Below are positions 1 to 11,200 of a DNA stretch of 64,000 nucleotides, piece by piece. How positions within the stretch are numbered: position 1 is the stretch's first letter; each line of letters opens with the position of its first letter. Both the position numbers and the translations under genes were made by a program. Source of the DNA: Tubulanus polymorphus (taxonomy: Eukaryota; Nemertea; Palaeonemertea; Tubulaniformes; Tubulanidae); the NCBI RefSeq assembly GCF_964204645.1, contig NC_134026.1, forward strand, positions 20,478,650-20,542,649, in the 5' to 3' direction. A model generated the notes under the pieces. The model made no database searches. It was not told the origin of the DNA and worked only from the letters and a program-made list of their open reading frames with translations.

Positions 1-2108
1 TCTGACGACGTTCATTAGACGGCGTCGAATGTTGTAATTTGTTTCTGCCGTGATCGACGAGAGTGTTTTTCTTCGGTCGTAAGAAAAGCACGCGACTCTT
101 TTAAGGTGATTGTTTCGTTGGAATTCATCGACGCTTTATGGAGAAAATAATTCAAACGCGCGTCGTTCGATTTAACGCACAACGTTTAAATCACGTCACT
201 AATAAAAATGCCAGTTGCAGAGAAATCCTATGGATGCCGATGTCTCGATGGTGTTTTTTATCGTTTTTACAAAAGGGACTCGGGATTCAACCCATTAGAG
301 ATTGTGTGAAAGACAACGGCAGTTCGAGCATTTATTTGGAACCGAAGAACACGAAAATGAATAGAGCGATAGAATTCTTCATTTCCTTTTGGTGTTTAGG
401 TTTTTACTTTTCATTCTGTCGTTCGGGACTTAAAAGTCTACCCCTGAGTGGTGGCTGATATGAAAATAACTTATGAAAAGCACTTAATTGATCCACGTAC
501 AAGCAAAATACAAAACGAGGAATGCCAAGGAGATGCCGTATCCGGAACAAAACTATAGTGCTGACAAATGAAATGCGGTGAAATGCTGGTGAATCTTACA
601 TGTAAAACGTCTAAAATAACACTTTTTTCATTTAAGCTTTACACGAAAGCTACTGTTTCATGCAAAATGCATCCATGCAAAATAAACATCATCGCTTAGC
701 TCAGAATCTTCAGGTTCAATTGATACCGATATTACGCATTTTTCCTTTTTTATGCATCATTGGTATAAGCAATAGTGCTAAAGCGTAAATGAAAAAAGCT
801 ATATTTCTTCATACAGTGTTCATTTACTTTATCTTCATTTTTCTCCGCAAAACCAGCCATCCCGTTAAATGGCGTGACGAGCAGTAGGTTGCTCGTTGTC
901 AAATTAGTTCATTTTCAATAAACTTTGAACTGGATGTTTAGACTCCTGAATCCATACACGATCACAGGACTCACCAAATATGAAATACTTTCATTCTTAT
1001 AATCAGATAGCGATACAGTTTTCATGAAAATAATTGATTCATTTAAGAGAAAAGTTCATTCAGATTATATCTAAATGTAGAAGGAAATTGAACGCGGGCA
1101 ACCAAATATCTACAAGCGAACCTGGCGGATCCTCACCTGCCATGAGGGGAATCTTTGATTGCCACAGTAGCACTGCGGGTACCCAAATTTACGTTTACGA
1201 GTTTCATTTTGGATCGTGGAATTTATTGATATCGACGAATTTATTTGAGAATTTCACATGCGATTACCCGATCTTCGAATGCAATTTTGCACCGGGGTTG
1301 AATGATAGACTTGGTTGGTTCCACAGTGTTCTCGGATACGTTTAAGAGATGAAATTAGTTCATTTCCAATATTTCAACTCTTGACTCAAATTTGACTGAC
1401 AGAACTATGGAAATGGGGCCAGTTGAAAATAAGATTATACATTCTAAGAGCGAGCATTGGATCTCCGTTTGAAGATACGAACATAAGATAAAGTATAATA
1501 TCAAAGATTCATAAATATCGTTCAACGTACTAATGACGTCTCTAACTGTTTATTCAATATCAAGTTATTGTACCTCGCGTATTATGCTTTGCGATTTGTG
1601 AGGCGTAAGAATTATTAATGTCTAGAAGACTTAATTATCTGAAATAAATGGCTCAAAAAAGAAAAAAATGCTCAAAAAAAAGAAAAAGAAATAGTTCATT
1701 AAGCGATGGCGTATAGCTATACGCATGCTTTCCCCTACATAAACATTTTATTTTCAAAAGATGGATAGCGTTCGAAGCTGAATTGGCGTTTTTTGTGTGT
1801 TATTCGCTCCTGGATCGAAAACGTTTGGTTGGAAAAGTTATCATACGACCTCCGCCTACATTTTATTTCCGGTTTGTCGTCACTCCACACCACACATTGA
1901 CACTATTCAAACTCAAATCGGGCCCATATTTCAAAACTACCCTCGCTTGCCAGGGATTGAAAATGATTTAAACGCATGTCTTGTGAGAAGATAGACAAGT
2001 CAGATCGATATCCCCGTATGCAACAGCATACGTAGTAAAAATACCTACGCAAGTGAAGCACCTTAGATATTCTTTTTTTCTGGTGTTCTAATCGGCTTCT
2101 CTTTGCAG
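1..2108. other. Region without a confident gene
   Basis: No open frame here resembles a known family or has convincing splice signals. The longest open frame (138-458, +) has no recognisable domain. The stretch holds one copy of a dispersed repeat (845-1345) and otherwise AT-rich unique-looking DNA. If the candidate terminal exon at 2109 is real, some of this is intron. Confidence 0.5.
845..1345 (+). repeat. Dispersed repeat family C, copy 1
   Basis: This stretch shares ordered blocks with 18705-19505 and, more weakly, 6415-6640. Shared blocks include ATGGCGTGACGA near the left end, a central TTCATTTTCAATRAACTT block, GTAGAAGGAAATTGAA, and GGCGGATCCTC followed by GCGGGTACCC near the right end. 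No coding capacity or clear terminal inverted repeats were seen. It is an old interspersed element of unknown class. Confidence 0.6.
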
Positions 2109-2204
2109 GTGCATTCCGCGGCATGGCGTGTATTAATGTGTAATGTGTACATATTGACGTCCGTCAGCTCGTTCTCGGACTATCGGGCCTTTATGCGGCG
2201 CTAA
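2109..2204 (+). CDS. Candidate terminal coding exon, unidentified
   Basis: A strong acceptor context (pyrimidine-rich tract, a branch-point-like CTAAT, then TTTGCAG) is followed by 31 open codons and TAA at 2202-2204. The 31 residues match no family I know. The downstream 1 kb is rich in CpG and could be 3' UTR, with AATAAA at 3209-3214. The upstream exons would lie outside the window or were not found. The acceptor is good but the coding evidence is thin. Confidence 0.2.
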   Translation: MHSAAWRVLMCNVYILTSVSSFSDYRAFMRR

Positions 2205-5200
2205 TCCCGTCCATAAATCTTGCGGAGTACTTATAGACGTCTTACGTACACGTACGTATAGACGACGCGTTTATTTCGATCGTAAAGAGCGAATATAGGA
2301 AAGGGATGGACGGCCTCGGTCTAACAAGAATACCGCTGTGTTCGTCCGACGCGAAATACATGATTGGCATATATATCATTTCACGTGTTTATCTTCGGGC
2401 ACGTTCGCGGGATCGCCGATTCGCCGTGTTACATTTCTCTATATAAGTAAATGCGTATTTTGTGCGAAGTAGCTTTATACACCGATGAATATACCCTACA
2501 GGGTACAATTTATATAAGGCATTCGTGAAGAAATTGATCTAGATACTATTAAGTAGAAAAGAAGACGCTGTACGTTGATACCTGGATGCATACCCGCGAG
2601 TCCATAGCTGTAATTCCATAAATCGCATTTTATATTCGCAAACGTATGCGTATGAATTTGATGAATGTAGATATTACTCTTAGGGACATGTTCCTACGTA
2701 TTCATTCTTAAATATCTACCGTAAAAAAGTTTAACGGTAACGCTGAATCATTATATATACAACCTTGAAGCAACTGAACGACGACGACGGCTGATGGAAA
2801 CAATATGCCAACTTTCAAAATAGTCCCTGTGGGTTAATGTTCAAAAGTGCGTTTTCTTCTTCCGGAGCTAAAGCTTATCGTGGCAATTTTTTTTTCTAAA
2901 CTTCCGATGGAGATGCGTACAAAATACATATATTCCATCTTTTGACTGCTCTGCCCTAACGGGTCTAATGAACTATATTCAAGGATTTATCTGCTATTTA
3001 TCTATGTATTTACTTTTCCAGAATTGGCTACACCGTACAACTGTTAACACATGTTATCATCTCATCATACACCTCATCCCTTATTATAAGTTACCGCCAA
3101 AATAAAACGAAATTTCATTTTTCATTTTCATTTTTTTCTATGAGCTCTATGCTCCATGTATATTATATATAACGTGTATCTACCGATATGTAAGGCAAAG
3201 TTTCATGTAATAAATATGTTCATAGAAAAAACCCCTATATTCTTATTCTCTCGCACTTAGTTTTAATGAGGCGGAAATAATTAAGAATCACGATCTTATA
3301 TCGAGAGTTATTTCGTTAGGCGAGATAAATCTGGCTTGGCCGATCGCTGAGGCAAACTTTAGTACGCGCTTTAGACTGCCACTAACGAATATCGTTTAAA
3401 GACGTATTGCATTATTTTAGTTATCGCTATACCTATTCTCTTCGCTCTGTCCTCCTTCTAATACGCTTGATCGAATTCTGGCGACGCGATGCTCAACTCC
3501 AAATGTCGTCGTTTCTTGCGAAGAAAAATGAATTACGGTGTCGAGTATCGAATATCTCGGGCTGCCGCAGTCATCGGGAAAGATAAAGATATTCCATTCT
3601 CCGGTAGAAACCAGCCGCGGATATCGTATATCTCGTTTTCATCGCAAAAAGGTCGTATTAATCGAATCGCGGCAATCTCCTTGTCTATATAGCAGCCGGT
3701 ATTATTGGCGAGTTTTATCGATGGTACAGGGCGCCATCTATGCGCAACGACTGTGGACGATTATTCGTCCTAAGCCGCACTCTGTCGCATGTGGATGATC
3801 GAAATAAACTGAACATATAAGGAACACGACGAAAGTCGACTGACGATTAATAAATCCGTTTTATAATACATACGATTTTGTTTCATCCATTGCGCACTAA
3901 TGCGGAATCGTACGGATACGGAATAGCATTGGAGCAACATGGTTTTTTCATTCGAAATATCGACTTGTAGATAAACTCGAAACTTCGACTTATTGAACAT
4001 TTAGCATTTAGTAACTCGAAGTTTTGTCACGTTTTGGCATTGTTATTGCTTTCATTTCCAAGTTATGCGCAACATGTTACAACAAGCAATTTCTTTGCTG
4101 TGTTCTCAATAATGGAAATCCAATCAAATTTGTAGGGGCAGTATGTTCTCCTTTTTTCTTTTATTCTCTGTAACAATGACACCCGATCGTGAACATGTGG
4201 TCCGTATTGCGATGAACTACTGTAGTTCGTACTAAAATGGAGTTATACTTTTTAAACAATAAACCTCTTGTTAAAACCTCATAATCTATAATTTCACACT
4301 TTATTATTTTCATCCCTCTTCTTCGAATTGATTATCGTCACGCCAGATGAATAACAGAAATTTAGACGCCACAGCTTGTTGTCTACAGCGATTTCGTTTG
4401 TTGTTTGCTGACGCAAAGCTATATATGTCACGCAATCGAATGTGGATCATTTGGGAAATCAATATCAATTTCAGCCATGATTATTATGCAAAGTCAGTTT
4501 CGATCGAAACAGTTTCGAGTTTAGAAGTCGAAATAACGAATTTCAGAAAAAAATCAAATGGCCGAAATCTACCTTCCGTAGGATCGTAAGAAATTAACTC
4601 ATATATTGATTTTATTTTTTAGAGTTGACATTATTCGTGGATAAAAGCAACGCTGTCTTCCAATCTAGATAAATATATACCTCGAAATGATATTGCGTCT
4701 ATTTACCCAAATTCTGTTGCTATTTCACTTGAAATGTTGATGACAAATGATACTAACTATGACCAGTTTCACACGTAGTTTACTTATGTAAATGATTATA
4801 TATATTTTTATCGAACACCGTGTCTTCTATTCATCTCTGTTTTATCATCTGTTTTTGTACACAAACCTGCACAGGGTGTTTGCACAAGTATTGCCTGGTG
4901 TTATTTCATCGCGACATATGTCGTTGAAATTCTTAGAATCATTGTCGCTCGACACTCCGTCCTGTCGCGTGGAGTCGCCACGAGTGATTTGATTATCGTT
5001 ATTTGGTCTACGGGCGATTTCATCTTATCTCAAAAGGTAAGTGCGCCCACGCTGGGCAGGTCGCGCAAACCTTCGCATCATTGAACTCGTAGACAAAACA
5101 ATTTCGTTAAAAATTACAAAGTATCATATTCAATCACCTCTAGTTGAAGCGTGAATCCAGAGGTTAAAGATGTTCAAATACGTAAGACCACTGAGCACCA

Positions 5201-5602
5201 AATATCTCTATATCTGTTGTGTGGCCAGTTTATTGCATCGCTAGTTCATGCATATCTTCATCTTTTCCGAGCATAGCCATTCGCTCGAATTCTTTGTAAA
5301 TATTTTTTGTCGACTGTAAATGCTATGCTCACCGTCATATATCAGCCATATAGATATATATTACGTATCCCTGGCATAATTGATGAATAATGTATTTCGT
5401 TTCGCCTTTTTAATATGGTAATTTCGAACATTATGATTCGAAATAAATAGTAGTATATCGATTGTTCCCATTAACATGTTGTCATAGAGACTGTACGGTA
5501 AGGATATTATTGAATTCGACGATATCGTTATTACAGTCGGAGGCCAGCTGGTGAAACCAATCATGGAAATCTCATTGAATTCGTGCTATATTAATTTTCT
5601 AT
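2205..5602. other. Intergenic region, no gene recognised
   Basis: Several short open frames occur, all without recognisable domains. The part up to about 3750 is richer in CpG than its surroundings and may hold a 3' UTR or regulatory DNA. At 5032-5040 the sequence AAAAGGTAAG is an excellent splice donor. It could end a non-coding first exon of the membrane-protein gene, joining the acceptor TTTTATAG at 5684-5691. Confidence 0.4.
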
Positions 5603-5610
5603 TCACACCG

Positions 5611-5617
5611 TATAAAA
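5611..5617 (+). promoter_or_regulatory. Possible TATA box
   Basis: TATAAAA lies 92 bases before the ATG at 5703, a fitting place for a core promoter with a start site near 5640 and a short leader. The competing reading is that transcription starts upstream, near 4.9 kb, and a leader intron (5037-5691) is removed. The sequence alone does not decide. Confidence 0.4.
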
Positions 5618-5702
5618 AGGGAATCTACGTAGGGGATTTAATCGGAAGAAATCTAATCAAAACCATCCATATCGCTTTGTGTATTTTATAGATTCTTTCG
5701 CG

Positions 5703-6296
5703 ATGACGGACAGCAAAACCGAATCGCAAGAAGCCGGGCAACCGATTGAAACGGACCCGTTACGCCCGAAAATTCTAACGCCGTTTGCCACGCATTGCGG
5801 ACGAATCCAGATAGTCGGGGCCGTGCTGGAGTTCATAATCGCCATTCTACAAATCAGCTTCCACGCTTACCTCTTCTGGATCGGCATAGATTTCTTCAAT
5901 TCCGTTTTCGCAGCTTTCGCCGGGATTTTCGGGCTGCGATGTTCGACGAACAGATGCGACAAGCCGTCGTTGACTTGTCTGGTATTTTCGGTCATCGCGA
6001 CGTTCGTCGCCGTCATAACGCTGGCCATACACACGTTCGGACTGGCGATGGACGTGACGATTTACGACTGCAACGCGTACGAACTATCTGCTTATAAGAA
6101 CACGACGCAATGTTACGAAGCGCACCGAATTTCAAATATGGTCGGGTACGGGCCCGTGCTAGAAATCGGAAAGAAAGAACTGGAGGTTCGACTAGGGCTG
6201 CACGCGGCCAGCTTAGCAATTGCGTTTGCGTTGCTTATAGTCCACGCCTCGCAGTGGGCAATCCAGTGCCGCAGTTTTTGGAGAATAATCGACTAA
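5703..6296 (+). CDS. Four-helix membrane protein, uncharacterised
   Basis: A 197-residue protein in one uninterrupted frame. I start at the ATG at 5703 because the frame upstream offers only a GTG, and an acceptor-like TTTTATAG ends at 5691. Hydrophobic segments lie near residues 37-55, 57-77, 89-113 and 167-190. A 35-residue acidic/polar N-terminus is probably cytosolic. Between helices 3 and 4 is a loop with two cysteines (DCNAY, TQCYE) and an N-glycosylation sequon NTT, so that loop is probably extracellular and disulphide-bonded. The topology resembles MS4A/CD20-like or other small tetraspan proteins, but the CCG motif of true tetraspanins is absent. Coding GC is clearly above the flanks. 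The function is unknown; the gene looks intact. Confidence 0.75.
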   Translation: MTDSKTESQEAGQPIETDPLRPKILTPFATHCGRIQIVGAVLEFIIAILQISFHAYLFWIGIDFFNSVFAAFAGIFGLRCSTNRCDKPSLTCLVFSVIATFVAVITLAIHTFGLAMDVTIYDCNAYELSAYKNTTQCYEAHRISNMVGYGPVLEIGKKELEVRLGLHAASLAIAFALLIVHASQWAIQCRSFWRIID

Positions 6297-7477
6297 TTTT
6301 AGACACAAGGCTTTCGCCCACGATATACAGTGTCATAGAACTTGAAATCTACAAATCGTTGATGTTGGGTTACCGGTACTCACCAGATGACGCAACACTG
6401 GGTTATTCGTATTGAAAATAAGTTCATTTTCAATGAAATTTCAACTTGATCTGCTTTTTCGCTCCGTGTGTATGGTTCAGACTTCGCTGACAATTGATTT
6501 ACTAATCAGAAAAAAAGATTCAAATTTAACTGAAATGTAGAAGGAAATTGAAGCTCGGTAATAAACCCAGTGTCGCAAGCGATCCTGGCTGAATCCTCGC
6601 TTGCCACTGTAGCGTTGCCTGTATCCCAGAAGTGGTTCTACCTCTCTGGAGTTCTCCCACCCTCTTCATTAAGGGTTAGCAGGTTCATCGAGGCCTCTGT
6701 GTATATCAAAATGACGTGTAATATGTTCGAAATGCAGAAGCAGAATTTTCGATGTTTTCGGTGAATGCGGGCGTGTATGTAATAGCGGTGTGCTGAGGTG
6801 TCACAATATTACAAGCATTTTGCTTCTTGGCGGCAGCTTCACTGGTAAAATAACCCTGTAACATATTAATATATGTATGTAATTATAGAAATGCGTGTTA
6901 TATTATGTAATAATTTGAATGTAAACAAAGATTATTATAAAAGTGATTATTATTATCATGCTATCAAAACCTCCCTTTTAGTTCACCAAAACCTTAACGT
7001 AGAACAACAGAAAAAAAGAAGTCGATTTATTGCGAGAAGCTGTTGTTTATTTCTATCGAGTAATGAATATATATAAAAGAACAAATATAACAAAAACTAA
7101 GTATAAATTCGTACAAAAAATGGACGGATTTGTCGAAAGAATGTATGGTATATACGAAACGGAAAAGTAAAAATTCACACAATATTTTCGAATCGTTTTG
7201 TCGATGAGAGATTGTTCTTATTTACAACACCAAAAATAACATCGGTTTTTATTTCATTTTTATTCCTTTTTACTGATTTTACTTCTTCGGTTGTCTCGTA
7301 TTGTAAAGCTACACTAAATGTTAAGTGAAGAAAACATCTGCGACCCATGTTATTGTTTATGTGTCGGGTCTGTCTAAAACGCGTGCGAATCGGTTGTACC
7401 ATATTTCGTGTCCGGTTTTCGTAGGCGGTTTTTCGTCGTCATTTACGGTGTATCTTCGCTTTCTCTAATGCGCATCA
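6297..7477. other. Gap between two convergent genes
   Basis: This is 3' flank for both neighbours. It contains a diverged copy of repeat family C (6415-6640) and AT-rich DNA. On the minus strand it should hold the 3' UTR of the mosaic gene: two AATAAA signals read on the minus strand at 7248-7253 and 7259-7264, about 215-230 bases after that gene's stop. No other gene was seen. Confidence 0.5.
6415..6640 (+). repeat. Dispersed repeat family C, copy 2 (diverged)
   Basis: It shares AAGTTCATTTTCAATGAA, GTAGAAGGAAATTGAA and the GATCCTGGCTGAATCCTC block with the copy at 845-1345. It is shorter and more decayed, and sits just downstream of the membrane-protein gene. Confidence 0.45.
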
Positions 7478-8248
7478 TTACTTGTCACCCTCCGGTTTGT
7501 CCACGTTGTAGAAATTGTTTGCGTAAGCGAATTTCTGAAGAAAAAAGAAAACGACGACAAAAATCATTTCCCCTTTGAAATCATAACAACTGGGAAGTCG
7601 AAACGACATATATAATGTTGTAGCGTGCAGTAGATTTACTCTGTATTAAGAGATTGGAATAGTCATTGTAGAATAACCACACTCAAACGTGAAGAACAGA
7701 TATCAACATAAAAACCCACTGTATATGGATTTAAAAGTTTTGAAATCAAGAATTTATTCAATCAAAAACACGACATCGTGCCATTTTGATTTTTGATCGA
7801 ATAAATTCATATATTTCAAAACTTTTAACTTTTATTTTTGAAACTTTTAAATCATTTTTAATGGGTTTTTATGTTATTGAAATAGTCGTTATTTGAGTTA
7901 TATTTGATTCAACTATTTCAGATTTCATTATATTACCTAATATTCTATAGAAACAATTTTTTTCTATCAATCGTTCTTGACGAAAAGTGATTTTGTCAAA
8001 AGCAACATTCGATTTACAACTTTGGGTGTTACTTTCTTCGAGAATCGATAGGATCTTGGGCCCGTTGCACGTGGAACGACCAAAAACTGCATTAGGCGTA
8101 ATAACACAATTTTGATAAAACTTCCAACAAAATGGGCTTCAGATCCTGCAGTTCCTGTGCGTATATTTACCTTGGTACTGCTGGTGGTGCTGTTTGAGTC
8201 GGAGACTAAAGAACCGCCGGATTTCCGTCGATAGCGTATGTAGAGAAC
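7478..8248 (-). CDS. Mosaic gene exons 25-26: cytoplasmic tail and stop
   Basis: Exon 25 (8248-8171) continues the membrane helix with VLYIRYRRKSGG and a Ser/Thr-rich stretch. The positive cluster marks the cytosolic side. I preferred the acceptor before 8248 over one at 8206 because only it keeps frame into exon 26. Exon 26 (7534-7478) ends NNFYNVDKPEGDK and TAA. The tail is 44 residues, with tyrosines in YIRY and NNFYNV that could be sorting or signalling sites. Confidence 0.78.
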
Positions 8249-11200
8249 CTTTTCGTAGTAAAGAAAAGAAAATATCATGTTCCAATGTACTTAGCCAAGC
8301 AAGACATATTCGACAGAAATACCTGATATATATAAGTTCAGCAAATTCACCAAAAAGTCAATGGATTTTCTATCATATTTACACGATTGGGTAATGATAT
8401 TCATTTTACGATAAACCCAATTCCAAGTTGAGTGTCTTTAGATATCATTATTGTACTGGCATATGTAATGACTTATTCTGCATTTTGGAACGATTCATCA
8501 TTTGAACATGTCTTTCGATACGCGTAAAATACTCACCAGGAAGACCAGGAACAAAACTCCGAACAGGCAAGTAGTTCCCAGCAGGATGCACGCGACAATC
8601 TTCTTCTTGTGGTATTTCCTCTTGTATCTATCTTCCGTGTCCTTGTCGTCATCCTCGTCGTCCTCGGCAAACGGTATCTTTTCCGCCGGTAGCGAATCGC
8701 CGTGTTGGTGTTCGAAGTATTCTTTATCTATGTTCAGCGCGGTATTGTCGACGTGCAGTTTCAATATTCCGGTTCGTAACTAACATAAACGAATATGCAA
8801 ACAAAAAAAAACGATATGATAGAAAAGTGTGTTCAGTAAACCTAAGCTAACTCAGACATGAATACTTAAACATTCGACTAATTCGGACAGAAATCATTAT
8901 CTGACTCCCTCAAATAGCTGTAGCTGCTCTTGAATACCAGCCTTATCGTATTTTCCGACATTCAAACTTCTGCCGGTAAGGTTTGTCCGAATTAACCGTA
9001 TTTTTCTCATCAGAATTAATTTTAGGAAATTGTACATATCATTCTGAATGATGAATTACTATGTTTCTTTGTTTTACAAAGTCAAAGAATGATAATGAAG
9101 CGAATGGACTATGTTTATTTGAATATATTCGAGGCGAGAACGTTCGAGGCAAGAATTCAGTTGAGATAAGAAAAGAATATCGACCAATTCCTACCGAATC
9201 TTCGAGCTTGTCGACTAATGACGGTATGTCCGGGTCATCTAGGTTCTTCAAATTCCTGATTAGGGTAAACGAAACGATGATGCTGCCTTTTTCGAACTGA
9301 AATCATATCAAAACACGACGCCGATGAAAAGATAATGGCGAAGACATAAGATCGAGCGACATTTCAGAAATAATGTTATTTGACAAATAAATTTGCTTGT
9401 AAATTTGTAGTGTAGAATCTAAGACTTTTGAAACCAATGGGCAAATAAGAGAAAAATGCTGCATTTGTGTGGAAATTAATATGTTAAATTCATGCAGATT
9501 TTAGCATGAAAATTTGCGCGTTACAGGATGTTTGTGTAATAAACTTGTGAATACACATAGAGCAACCGTGTCAGCTGGTGTCGCGTAGGGTGATATAACG
9601 GCCGAGTGCGATATCTAAAATGCTCGATCTGAAGAGAGTTCTTACTTTCAAATCTCGGATTTGGTGAGCAGCGACCTTGAGTATTCCCATGAGTTTCAAC
9701 ATCAATACCCTGCAAGTAACGAAAACGTTAAATACGACATGGCGAATATACACATTTTTCGAAGATGGATGCGATTTGATAATCTACTGTTTTAGGGCTT
9801 GTGTGCGATGCGGATGTCCGAAGAATTTGTCGTAGTTCTCTTTCAGTCTAAATCTGACCTTCGAACTACGGGTAAGATGCGGCCCTACAAATGACGTGAA
9901 ATAAATATATAGCTGAGAAACGACAAAGAAACAAACATATCTGCAAAACATATGGAGGCTTCGGGGACACTACGATTTTTATAATCTACCTGCGAAATAA
10001 AACTCATGAAATCAAATAGAAATTAGATTTTCTATAAAATTTTAATGCCAATTTTTAGAAATGCGTAGAAGGGTCCCTTTACTGATTCATGTTCCGGTGT
10101 ATATAAGCATAGGCCTAAGATTTCTGATTTGACCAAGTCGCTTGTCTTGCGGTATCTCCACAAATAGTTTTCTATGGAAAAATGCTGGCTAAATGCTTAA
10201 ACACTTACCACATCGTGGAACTTCGTCGAGAATGCTGGTCATTTGTTTGATGTCGCCTACTCTCTGTCCGCGATCGTTTACGCACCAACACCGCGTTCTG
10301 CAGCATTGCAAAGGCTTGAAAGAGCCGTCTTCGGCGCATTCAATTCTCCTGGGCAAATTCAATCGAAGCAACGTCGATTCGTCCTCGTCATCGACGTCCT
10401 CTTCGTCCAGTCTTTGTTTCATCAGGATATCGGCACGTATGTCTCGCATCGCCTGGCATCTCGTCTTCACTACAAATCAAAATTATTGAAGACGAATCTA
10501 CATAAACCGTCCCTAGTGTAATCATATCGTTAATTTTAGTTTACTTTAATGTATAAGAATGCGATACCTCATATTGCTAGTGAGCTGTGCATAGCTGGTA
10601 CTTCAATAGATTATCTCTCTTTTATCAAAGAACGTCGTATACATTACTCGTCACTTTAAGATATAGGACCCAGTTCCACAGTTGTGAGTTAGACTTAACT
10701 CTGAGTTAAAATTAGTTCATTTTCAATGAGTTAACTCAGGGTCAAATTCTAACTCCGAACTGTGGAACTGGACCTAGATGTCTAATGTGTTCATGATATT
10801 TTTACGTTTTGCCATGATGATATTCTTTATTATTCGTTTTTCTTTGTTCTTAAGTAACTCTTGCGGGTGATACATAACACAAGCATCAGCTTTCTTTGTG
10901 CCATCCTTGCTGGCTTGTTGTTACATTTCATTTCATATTTCCATCATTGTAAAATGTGACAACGCAAGCTTACATGTATATATCACATTATATGAATAAT
11001 GTAGAAAACAATTGCAGTAGAATGAAGTTATTTGATAATAAAAAAAGATAGCTGCGCAGTTGCTACTAAAGTTGAAAGATTGCCCTTACTCGTAAGACTG
11101 ATCTGGTTGAGTTAGGTTAGCTTTAAACATAGGACGTCTAAAACTGGTCTTAAATCGAAGCCACGACTGGTCCCGGGTAACTGGCAATAAAAAAACCTAC

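Noticed and set aside
8171-8205. Short version of mosaic exon 25 (35 nt)
   Set aside because: It would shift the frame into exon 26; the 78-nt version continues the membrane helix and basic tail in frame.
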